The notes under the pieces are model-generated. The model made no database searches. It worked only from the letters and a program-made list of their open reading frames with translations, and was not told where the DNA came from. Positions 39,501 through 51,500 of a DNA stretch of 64,000 nucleotides are shown one piece after another. Numbering within the stretch: position 1 is the first letter of the stretch; every line of letters begins with the position of its first letter. The translations under genes were made by a program, and so were the position numbers. The stretch comes from Protula sp. h YS-2021 (taxonomy: Eukaryota; Annelida; Polychaeta; Sabellida; Serpulidae), in the NCBI GenBank assembly GCA_949752745.1, contig OX457034.1, positions 1,503,833 to 1,567,832 on the forward strand. The letters run 5' to 3'.

Positions 39501-42500
39501 CCGTGCGTTGGTAAATTACTAGTCTGTGGCATTATTCTCTCACTGGTGCTATGTTACTAGCCCGGGGGTAGGGGGGTGGGGGTGTGGGGATGGGCGGGGG
39601 GTACTTGGTATCATGTGTGTTAGCACCAGACGCGGTTCGCGCGGAATGCCAATGTAGTTAAAAAGGGGGTAATTTTCATTCCCACAAAAACGGGGGCTTT
39701 TAAGGAACTGCACCCCGCGTTTAGTTAAAATAGGGGTAATACTATCGTTTTATTTCGTAAAACGAGCTTTTACGAGTAAAAGCGCAATTCGCGTTCTCCA
39801 CTTTTAATGGGATCCCTTCCAGTAATATTTACCACGCAAAATAAAAAAGAACTTTTTGAGGTACTGTTCAAGATACTCTAACCCTTCCATCTATCCTTTG
39901 GCCAATCAGAATGCCCGAGACGTCGTCTGCTAGTCTCGTATAAACGACATTCCCTTTTTAGCCCAAAAGGCGGAAAAACACGCCCAGGCTAGTTGGGGAT
40001 GGATGGGACGGGTTAAAATCAAAGTTAAAAGTGGAGAACGCGAATTGCGCTTTTACTCGTAAAAGCTCGTTTTACGAAATAAAACGATAGTTTTACTTCG
40101 CAAAAGCTTTGAATTCGCTTATCTCCACTTTTAATGGGACTTGAGTCCGGAACAGGGGAGCCTGCCATTCTTGAACTGCCCAAAAAGGTCGCGAATTACA
40201 CTATGGCTTGTAAAAGCTCATTGCATGTAGGCGATGAGTGCTGTGCACTCGACGCAAAAGAAGAAATAAAACTTGTCAGCTAAGTTTCAATTCTTTAATG
40301 ATTTCCTAAATAAAGTCCGGAGGCGCACCATTCCGGTCTTTCAACATAAGGTAAAATCGTAACAAAGTAAAAATATCACAGCAACTGTCAGTTGAGATGA
40401 GAAGGCTTCCAACCATGCCATCATCTTTTTTGAGAACTATCACCATCCCCCTCCAACCGCCCACCGGATGGATCCCTTCCTCAAGTTCTCACTATTCACT
40501 TGCTATGTATTGATGAACAATTAGGTTTATTTAGAAGTACTACAAAACGATCGTAAATCCATAGGAATTACGCAAATAAACTCTTTGATACTTCTAGTAA
40601 AGTGACTGAAGTGTCTTACAAGACATGCAATTCAAACTTGAAAAAAGAAAGCGAGTCCGCTGTCTAACTTTTCTTCTTCTCATTTGATAAATTACCACGT
40701 TTATTTGAAATAAACTCGTAGCGATTGACTAGATAGTACTAAAACTACTGTAAATCGTCATAAAATGAAAAACAGAAAATTTTGCTTATTTATGACTGTT
40801 TTCCTATATGGGGCCGTTATGGTCCCATAAGCCCATAATGACACTATGGTACCTCATACCATGAACCATAAACCGGCTTTCGTTCTCCGGCTACAACGGG
40901 TGTACGGTCACTGGGTACGTCTGGGACCGACATGCCCCCCCCCTTTCTTTCTGAAAAACATGGAGAAAGGAGATCAAAACTTAAGCATCCGAGTAGCCGT
41001 AAGACCGAAGACTGGGCTGTACTCATTACACATGCGATCCTGAACACTTCGGAGTAAATAAATGCTTAACTAAACATAACCGTCCAGCGTTCGTCCGTAA
41101 CTTAATATAAGCACGGACCGAAATGGCCCGAAGGACCTGAGCGAAAGGCGAAATGTTCAGAGTAAGAAGGAAAGACCTTCTTGTAGGTTGTTACTTTCGT
41201 GGCTTGTTGTTGTTGTTACTGTTCCCATTACGGCCCTTGGAGAAGTTACTCTTGTGCTTGCCCTTGTTCTTAAACTTGGGAGAAGCATTCCTACAACAGA
41301 AACACTCAGCCTGTAATGGTCGTTTCTGAAGCCACGAACGGTCCTAATGAATATAAGCCAGACAATTCATCTTGAGAAAAATCTTTCAGATAGTATTTAA
41401 CAAACGAGTTGGGGGAAACCCAACAACCTGTTTTTAATATATCCGAAAGGGACACGTTACGTACCGCCCTGAGGGAATTGGCTACTTGCCTTACCTGATG
41501 GGCTTTGATGTTCGATTCCCCTAACGGGTTAGGGTCGATTTTTGCATCGTCATAGGCTGCCAAAATGATCCTTTTAATATAATTTGAGATCGACTGTTTC
41601 GAAAGATCTTTGCTAAATTTCGGCATAAAAGAAATGATGAGAGCCTTCTGATTTTTTGATCTGTAGGCCTCTGACATTTCTAAATACTGTTGCAGTGCTT
41701 TGACGGGACACAAAGAGACCAGACCGTCTGAGTCGGGGTCATCTGGTAGGGATGGGAGAGTAATGTGATCGAACGTTCCCATCCCTTGGGTCATGATGTG
41801 AGTTTTTCCCATGAATCCTGCTCTAGGGACTAGGGTGACCTTCTCCCATGTACCCTTATCTTTATTTACCTTTCTGTCCAGGGCATGGATTTCGCCTCTT
41901 CTTTTGCCCGAAGCTAAAGCCAATAAAAACGTGAATCTTAACGTTGCGTTTTTTGCTGAAATCACGTCCTTACTAAAAACATCTGGGCGCTGAAGATACT
42001 GTAAGACTAACGATAAATCCCACTGCGCTATGTTGGATGGGCAGGGTGGGGAGTTTACTTTAAAATGTCTTACTAGCTGTGATAGGGATGTATCTTCGCC
42101 CGGGTCGTAGCCTGTAGACGCTTTGAGTCTTGACCCTATAGCGGCCCTATAGCCCTCGATGGAACCTACCTTTAATTTCACCTCCGTGAAAAGGTGATCG
42201 AGGAAATCCGCTACCACTGCTGGGCTAGCCTGAAACGGATCTAGCTTAGAAGTGCTACACCAAGCGGCAAATTTATTCCACTGCGACCTGTAAACTTTGG
42301 CCGTCGAACCCTTGTGACTGTTTACTATTTTCTCTCTCACCTGCTTAGAAAAACCCTTGTTTTTCAGAAAGGTCTGGTCAGACACCATAGGTGGAGGTTC
42401 AGTAAGCGAGAGGAGGGGTGGAAGTGATGCCAATGTGGTTGTGATAGCAACTCGTTGTGGCATGGGATCGGTATCGACCTTACTGCCTTGCAATGGAGTA

Positions 42501-45500
42501 GGAGGGCGAACCATGGGGCTTCCGGTGTCCATGGAGCAATGAGTAATAGGAACGGTGGTTTCAACTCGATTACTCTCTGCAAGACTTGCCCTAAGATCGC
42601 TTGTGGGGGAAAAGCATAAAGTACCTCGTCCCGTGGCCACTGACAATTGAGGGCGTCTACTGCCCAAGCTGCTGGGTCCGGGCAAGGAGACACGTACCGG
42701 GGAAGTTGGGTGGTCATAGCGTTTGCAAACAGATCCAGAGTCGGGGCACCCCATGGGGATTGGTGTGTCACCCACTGAAAGGACCGAGGGGATAGGCACC
42801 ACTCGGTGTTGATAACTTGACCCTGTCTGGAGGCTAAGTCCGCTAGGACATTTAATTTCCCGGCCAGGTGACGGGCGGAAACGGTCACCTGTTCCTCCCT
42901 GGCCTTTGTAAGAATTTGGAATGCAAGTTTGGACAGGGACCGTGATTTGGTACCCCCCTGCTTGTTGAGGTAAGCTATGGCTGTGGAATTGTCTAACCGA
43001 AAGAGGACTGCCTTGTTTTTGAGTTGGTTGGTCAGTTTGGTTAGGGCAATCCAGACCACCCGAAGCTCCAGCCAATTTATGTGGTAGGACTGAAGCGAGG
43101 GTGGCCATTTGCCCTTCCATACCTGACCATTCCAATAAATTCCCCACCCCGAATGGGACGCATCGGTCTGAATCTCTATCTCCGGGGTGGGGGGGGGGCT
43201 GAAATGGCATTCCTTCGGACATAATTAGAACGTCGCACCACCACTGTAGGGCTTGTAGGGTTACCTGTGAAACTTGCATCCTTGCTGCGGGTGAACGACC
43301 CTGATGCAACGCCCATCTTACCTGGCTTTGAAATGGCCTGTAATGGAGACGGCCCAGGGGGACTGTCTTCTCTGTTGCCACTAACAGGCCAAGGAGAGAT
43401 TCCATGGCCTGTAATCTCACCTTCTTTCCTGGGGAAATACCTTTTATGGCATCTGCAATTCTCTGGCGGCGTTCTGACGTAGGGAACGCCCTTGCTATTG
43501 CCAGATCCCATAACTCCCCTAGAAAGGTAATGGACTGTTTGGGGGTTAGTTCGGACTTGGCTAGGTTTACTACTAGACCTACCTCTAGTGCCTTGCGAAC
43601 TAAAGACATTGTATGATTCTCGGTTACCTGCCTGTCTTGATTCGCCAGAAACCAGTCGTCCAGATACTGAAAGACTAACATCCCTTCTAGCCGTGCCCAT
43701 GTTTTCAGTACTTTCATGACCTTGGAGAAAACGTACGGGGCCGTAGCCAGACCGAAGGGAAGTGCCAGAAACCAAAATCGTCTTTTCCCTACTTGAAAGG
43801 CTAGGAATTTTCTTGCCGAGCGATGAAGAGGGATATGGAGGTAAGCATCGGAGAGATCTATGGAGGTACCCCACATCCCTTCCCGTAATGACCCTTTTAT
43901 CACCTGGGCTGTGTCCATCTGAAAGGTGATCACTCGGAGAAAACCGTTTATGGGGGAGAGGTCGATTACTAGCCTCCACCCTCCGGATTTCTTGGGAACC
44001 AGAAAAACCCTGCTGAAAAAGCCCATTTGATTTTCTGGCATTTCCTCTATCGCCTGTTTTTGAGACAAGCTCAATAGCATTTCTTGGAGAGCTCGGTCTT
44101 TTTCTGACCCCTTGGCGTAAGAGGTGACTAGTTGTTTTGGCGCATGGGCTGTTAGGGGAATAGGGCACCTGAGCCCGTTCCGGTCTCATTTGAAAGGTAG
44201 GGAGTAACCTCTCTTTAACCAACGTACTACCCTTCGAGACGCCCCCATTTCTGCCCATTGCTGCCAAAACTTTCCTAGTCTTCCTCCTACGGGCAAGGAG
44301 GCATTTAAGGAAAGTAAATTTTCCAAGTCTCTTAAGTTTGCTAAAGTATCGCCAGGAGATGAGGGAATCTCGTGACGGTACTTTGATTGGCTGCTACCTG
44401 AACGACTGTGGAGCCGGACCCTCTGTTTTGCTGCCGGGGCTGGGTTTCGGTTTCTTGACAGGGGGCTGTTGTGGCTGCGCACTCGGCTTAGACTGTGCCG
44501 GAGAGGACTGTTGTGGTCTCTTCCTCTTCAGTGCACGTTTGAAGGAGGAGCGAGACATCCTGGACATCAGGGCATAATCTTGCGAAAGCGAACGACTTTC
44601 CTGGTTCACCCTCTCTAACTCGGCGGGAGGAAATAGCTCTCGTTCCTCCAGGATAGGGGCATGACGCAGATCCCGTAAACCTTTGACACTAGACCAGCAG
44701 TGCTGGAGAAAGGCATCTCGACGTAGGTAGACCATTGACGTCATCAAAAAGGTGGAAAGATTGACCACGTCTCGGGTAGCTAAGGCCAGGCATTCCATCA
44801 ATTTAGCAGACACGGGATCACTAAGACGAAGTTCTTCCCAACGCGACTTTAGTGCTTTAAGTGCATGATCTTGAAATGACATAATGTTCAGGATGTGGCG
44901 AGAAGATGCCTCGATGGTCTTGGCGTCTTTCTCCACTAATGGAATGTCTGAGTCACTACGCACTGTGGGCATCCAGACTGTACGCTTCACGGGCTGTTCC
45001 AGTGCCTCTAGGGGAATTTTTTCATCCGCTGACCGATATGGGCCTGGTCGTACTAGGCAATGTTTAGATAAATGGAAACGCGACAGTGTGCGACCCTCAC
45101 CGGCGTCCATCTTCTTGAACTCTTTCGCGCGGACCGTGACAGCATGAGCAATGCCCTCGCTGGTGGCTAGTGCGATAAAAGAGTCCTGTTGTGACGGAGC
45201 GGCCTGAGATGTCATACGAATGGGCGGATCCTCCTTATCTAAACTTGGGGAGCCACAGGAGACCTCTGCTAAGCGGGCTATCTCTTGAATGGCATCCCTG
45301 AACGGCACGTCTTCTGGTGCAATCGTAGAAGCAGAACTCGAGGGGGCCGCGTCCTCGACCGATGGGGCAAGGTCTGGTGGAGAGGGAGTACGGATGGGCC
45401 GTCTGCCCGCTGCCGCTGGATCTCTCCAAAGTCGATGCCCTTGGCCGGGAGAACGCACCTGCTCCACTGCCCGTAACGGTAAATGACAACGGGAATGTAC

Positions 45501-48500
45501 TGACGTACCCTCGGATTCTTCTTCCCCGTCTTCCACCTCCGACTCCTGTTCATCAGATGCTGCTTCTGGGAGTTGGGATTGTGGAAAATGTGACATGTGG
45601 GGTTCCCCTACTGGGGTGTAAATTTCTTTCTCCCTGTTGCTCGGGACTGCTGCTAGGGGAGAATTTTCCATCGGCCCGATTTCCTCATCATCTTCCAGCA
45701 ATGCAGAGACTTGGCCCGAAAGGGGCACGCCCACGGAATCCTCCTCGCTGATGGTGACCGTTTCGGGAATATCCACGTTAGAGTCCAGCGGGAGGTGAGG
45801 TACAGGCGAGCCCGACATCGCTGCCACTGACTGACTCTCCGGAGGAGGACGAGAAACCGTAGCTGATGGTTTAGGCTTTTGTCTTTGACTAAGCAGACTC
45901 TCCTGCTTCTGAACTTGATTCTGTAAATCCAAAAGTTGCTTTTGCAGTTGCGATTGCATAGACAAGAACGCTGAAAATTCACTCGGGAGACGCTGTAGCT
46001 GAGGAGGGAGGGATAAGTCCTCTCGCGGGGGAATGCCTAACTGGCCTGTAACCGCCGAAAGCACTGTTCCCGTATCCTTATGCGTTAAAGTCACTTGTTC
46101 CTCAGACGGGGACTTAAACGCCCCTCCTGGACTGCCACTGGGTTTCACTCTAGGAGGTGAGGCCCATGCCTCGCGGAGACGATCCCGTTCTTGCCCTTCC
46201 GGGATGTCCAGTTCTGCTACAGTCTCAGAAAATGCACGTCCTTTACTCTTGGACTTTTTATGTCTCTTAACTGGCGTAGCGGATTCCGATTCTGCACCAG
46301 TGTCTACGTGTACGGGGGTGGAGACCTGGCCCAGAATAACGGAGCTAGCCTTCTTCATGGTATCCTGAATAAATTCACGAGTAACAAACGAAGCTGACGA
46401 AAGGAATTTGCGCTTATCCCTCCTGCGCTCGTTCTTGGTCCTATTCCGTAATAGGACTTTCCAATCTTCTGGAGTAAGATGTAGGCACTCGCCGCACGGG
46501 CTGTCTGGCTCGCACAGAGGTATTCCACTATTCCGTCTACAGCGGTCGCAGATGGAGTGGGGGTTACACGCAGTTGGAGGATGGATACACTGAGGCAGTA
46601 ACGGTGGAGAATGTAGACTGGCCTCTGTCATATATGAAATGCAAGCAGAGAAAAACAACGGTGAGAATATGTAGTATAAAACAACGCACAATACTACATT
46701 TCTCAGTGCTTTGCTTCAACTGCAAGCTTTACCCTCCAAGCTGTGTTTACAATTGCTTAAACACCGCAATAACTCGCTGGGTCTAAGGAAAAGACGAAAA
46801 GAGATGCTTCCCGGAACGGTAGCGTTCCCGGGCCGTAACGGGCTGGACCGTAATGGCACTACCCGTGTCGGATATGGATCTCTCTTGCCTCAGATGCACC
46901 TGGGACCATCGGACCGTAACGGGTTTGTGAATCCCGTTGGACCAGAATGGTCTTCTCGCACCCGTGACCGTATGACCACAATGGGAAAACGGTCCTGGCA
47001 AAGAAAATGACCCTCAGACGTCACAGAAAACGTCTCTTTTCGTCGGAGAACGCTGTCAGACTTGCAGAACCTGCTCTACGAAGACTGAGAAGCGACCCAT
47101 GGAGCAAAGCTTAAGCAAAAACTGGCCATTTCCGCGATGACACAGCTGGCTGGTAAAGCTTGGAGTCTTATCAGGTCCAGCAGCCTGAAAAGATCCTACT
47201 CCTAGACGAACTGAGGTGGAACTGGTAAGTTCCTCGATCTGAATGAAAGTGGAGAAAGAGGCGCACTTCTCGGGACTAGGAAGTGTCTCCGTGATCGTGC
47301 AAACTCAACCTAATCAGACCGAAGAGTAAGATGTCGAATTAACACACTTCGGCTCCATAATTTTATCCCAACGCACAATAATAGATAAAATAATCCATAA
47401 GGCAGTGAATTAAGTAAAAAATGAAGCAATTCGCACCTTAAACCAGTTCCCTTGCTGCAAAAAACCGGCAGCACACAGAATGGCGTGTTGTAAAGACGCC
47501 ACGCAAAAAGGGAATGTCGTTTATACGAGACTAGCAGACGACGTCTCGGGCATTCTGATTGGCCAAAGGATGGATGGAAGGGTTAGAGTATCTTGAACAG
47601 TACCTCAAAAAGTTCTTTTTTATTTTGCGTGGTAAATATTACTGGAAGGGATCCCATTAAAAGTGGAGATAAGCGAATTCAAAGCTTTTGCGAAGTAAAA
47701 TTTCAAACTTGGCACTTCGCGTTTTGGGGTCGTTTTGAAATGCCATGAACACACATGGTAACCAATTTGTACGTAAGTGCCACCCCTACCAACCTCCCCA
47801 CATTCACACACGCTAACCAGTTTGTACATGAGTGTCCCTGCCCCCCCCCCACGTTTATAAATACATACGGTAACCAGTTTCTGCGTGGGTGCCACCCTGG
47901 GTCATGGACACACGGTGACTATTTGGTACGTGGGTGCAGGAATTACAATAAAGCTCACCTCACCCTTTGCCCCAGTCACCACCACCCCCACCCCCCCCCC
48001 CTATGTTGAAAACGTCGTACGCCTTAGGATTGTGGGCTGTTACAGGAGCCGCCCTTCCCCCCGCCCCCGCCCCCGCCTCCCGCCCTCTTTTCGGAGTTGT
48101 TGGCTTTCGGGCTCTGTAAGTACGCGAACATTTGCTGTGCTTTCTTCGTCCCCGCGGCATATAGTGTCCAACCCCTAGGGTTCATCATTGTCTTATAAAT
48201 CAGCCCCTCGATCCACCTCCCTCCCCCTAGCTCCCCCTCCCCTCCCCACCTGCATCCCTCCCGTGGAATGATGTCCAACCTCCAGGCTCCATCATTGTTC
48301 GTCCTATAAATCAGCACCTCGATCCACCTTATAAACCTCGATTCGTCGCCCCTCCCGCCCTCCCCTTCCCCCGCACTCCACCTGTTTGATAAACCCAAAA
48401 GAGCATTTACAACTAATAGCTTCTGTTTTTGGATTTCGGCCTTGATAACACGCTGATTTCATACTTTTTTCTCCGCTTGCATTCTCTCACACACGGACTG

Positions 48501-51500
48501 GCTAACAGATAAACTTGCCCCGATTTGGAGCAGCCGTAGGTCTGAAAATGGTGAAAAAGACCATAATGGTTTGTGCGACATAATTGTCTGTATGCGCGCA
48601 CTGTGTTTCTTTGCTTGCTTCTCGCAGCATTTTCCCGCGCTCTGTCCTTCTTTGGACATCTATTTCCCGCGCTCTGTCCTCTTGGGACATCTATTTTCCG
48701 CGCTATGTCCTCTTGTGACATTTATTTCCCGCGCTCTGTCCTTCTTTGGACATCTATTTCCCGCGCTCTGTCCTCTTTGAACATCTATTTCCCGCGCTCT
48801 GTCCTCTTTAGACATCTATTTCCCGCGTTCTGTCCTCTTTACTATATATTTTTAAAGCTCTATTCACACTGTTTAAGCCCATCGCGAAAAGTCACAAGGC
48901 TAAAAGTTTTAAGGACACATTTTGCTTGAGGAATTGTCCTTAAGACCTTGAGGCGTTTTCCTTATGCCGTAAGGGCTTCAGACATCAGTCAAAAATCGTG
49001 AAGGGAAGCACTTATTTATAAGACCAGGAAAAAAAGAACAAACGACCCCTCCTTGTGCTTTTGGACTTGAGCAATGTGAATGGGCTTTAAGTTCTTGTGT
49101 CTTATGTTTTATATCATAAAGCTCTACTTATCATACTTTTCAGTGGGTTTCTAATGCGATAATGGCCGAATATTAAAAAGTGAACCAGCAAAACGTCTTT
49201 GAAAATAATGTAGTTTAGGGTTGGGAGGTATTTCATGTCGTATTTTTCATCGAGAAAGAAAGCATGTCATTGGGGTTGCCAAGGACAAACAAGCGCAGTA
49301 ACAAGGCTCGTATTAGGCGGAGCACCAAAACCCCCTAAAATACGAATGAGCATTGCCGTATACGACGCATATCGCTAGGAGTGTAGGGCGAGGCTGACTG
49401 GGCAGGAAAAGCCGAGGGCGGGCGCAATCGAGGGGAAATACCCTACCTCGTTCATTGATTCATCCATGCCGAGCGCTCATTGTTCCATCAGTGCGGCGCA
49501 TTCATTGGTCCATCCATGCCGCGCGCTCATTGGTCCATCCGTGCGGCGCACTCATTGGTCCATCCATGCCGCGCACTCATTGGTCGATCCGTGCGGCGCA
49601 CTCATTGGTCCATCAATGCCTCGCGCTCATTGGTCCATCCGTGCGGCGCACTCACTGGTCCATCCATGCGGCGCACTCATTGATCCATCCATGCCTCGCG
49701 CTCAGTGGTCCATCCGTACGGCACACTCATTGGTCCATCCATGCCTCGCGCTCATTGGTCCATCCGTGCGGCACACTCATTGGTCCATCCATGCGGCGCA
49801 CTCATTGGTCCATCCATGCCGAGCGCTCATTGTTCCATCGGTGCCGCGCACTCATTGGTCCATCCATGCCTCGCGCTCATTGGTCCATCCGTGTGGCACA
49901 CTCATTGGTCTATCCATGCCGCGCGCTCATTGGTCGATCCGTGCCGCGCACTCATTGGCTCAGCCATCCACCCAGTGTTGCCATGGCAGTGTCCTTGCCA
50001 CAGAAACTGGCGTTTCTGTTATTTGTGGTGGAATTAATGTATTGCAAAAGGTGTGAATTAAATAAGCTTAAAACTAGAAAATGACTCATTAAAACACAGT
50101 CTGACGTCATCTTTGTTACTTTTCTTGTCCCATTTTACAGTGATGGCGTGAATTTTATATATAAATTCTAGTATTTTGTTTAATGATTTTATTTAAATCT
50201 TTTGTTCCACTTAATTTTGGTATTCTTTGAATTGATATAAGATATGTCCGGAACTCGTCTGATAATACTGAAATTAAAATTGAATTACAGTTGGCGCAAA
50301 TCATTTCTTAAAAGTTTTCTGGCTAAAAACAAACATTTAAAAATAAATATTTTTTCTTTCAGTACAATTTATCTTGGACGAGTGTCGGCTATATTCTTAT
50401 ATTCTTCACTCTCTTAATGTACAAAAAGAGAAGAGTATTATTTGTTTACGATTTTTGCTTCGGTTTCATTCCTATATGCGTGTTCACGCACACCACGCGT
50501 GTGTCTTTGTGTGTTCCTTTTTCCTGGTGTTGGCACAGAGCGGAGAACTCAGCTTCCGGGGAGCTGACGACAGCATGGTGAGTGTTGCTTCCTCTACATC
50601 CTGTCTCCCCCTCCTCCACAATCCTGTCTCCCCCTCCTCCACAATCCTGTCAGTCTTTCTTTTTCATATTTGTACCGTAAAAAAGAAAAACACAGACATT
50701 CCATGGAATGCCTGTTTACCAATATAATTTCCATAGAATGTCTTGTGTTACACACACACACTTTCCATCGACTGTCTGTGTTACACATGCACTTTCCATG
50801 GAATGTCTGTGTTACACATACACTTTCCATAGAATGTCTGTGTTACACATACACTTTCCATAGAATGTCTGTGTTACATACACACACACACACACACACT
50901 TTCCATGGGATGTCTGTGTTACCAAAATAATTTCCACAGAAGGTCTGTGTTACACACACACCTGCCATGGAAGTTTGTATTACCGTTCCATCAGGAGAGT
51001 TTAGTTCTTAATTTGCATTTTTGTTTATGTTTGGACTATGATGCTTTCTGTACAGATTAATAAATGATCATGTAAGCATTTTTTGCTTTACCATATTGTT
51101 GTTGCACCAGCGCCCCTCCAACCCTGACCCCTAAGGTCAACTTCTTGCGCAAAATTCGTCCCTGTGAGTTCTTATTAAGGTATTAAGTTAAATTGTGAAG
51201 CAAAGTTGAAGCGATATCCCGTGTGACTTGATGAAAACGTAAACGATAAGATGATGCTGAAGCAATATCCCGTGTGACTTGATGAAAACGTAGACGATAG
51301 GATGATGCTGAAGCAATATCCCGTGTGACTTGATGAAAACGTAGACGATAGGATGATGCTGAAGCAATATCCTGTGTGACTTGACGAAAACGTAGACGAT
51401 AGGATGATGTTGAAGCAATATCCCATGTGACTTGACGGATTGTACACATAGGATGATGCTGAAGCAATATCCCGTGTGACTTGATGAAAACGTAGACGAT

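Larger units (their letters stand above)
39741..47700 (-). mobile_element. DIRS-type tyrosine-recombinase retrotransposon
   Basis: A 7.96-kb element antisense to the host gene in intron 16. It has inverted terminal repeats (39741-39959 and 47505-47700), an internal complementary region next to the 3' end (40026-40140), a gag-like ORF, reverse transcriptase with YLDD, RNase H and a tyrosine recombinase, in the order typical of the DIRS group. There is no LTR, no integrase and no poly(A). Flanks show no target-site duplication, as expected for recombinase-mediated insertion. The RT/RNase H frame is broken in two places, so this copy is probably not autonomous. Confidence 0.95.

Noticed and set aside
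43176..44267. 363-codon ORF on the - strand overlapping the DIRS reverse transcriptase
   Set aside because: Lies in another frame over the conserved RT motifs and shows no recognisable protein signature; treated as a shadow frame.
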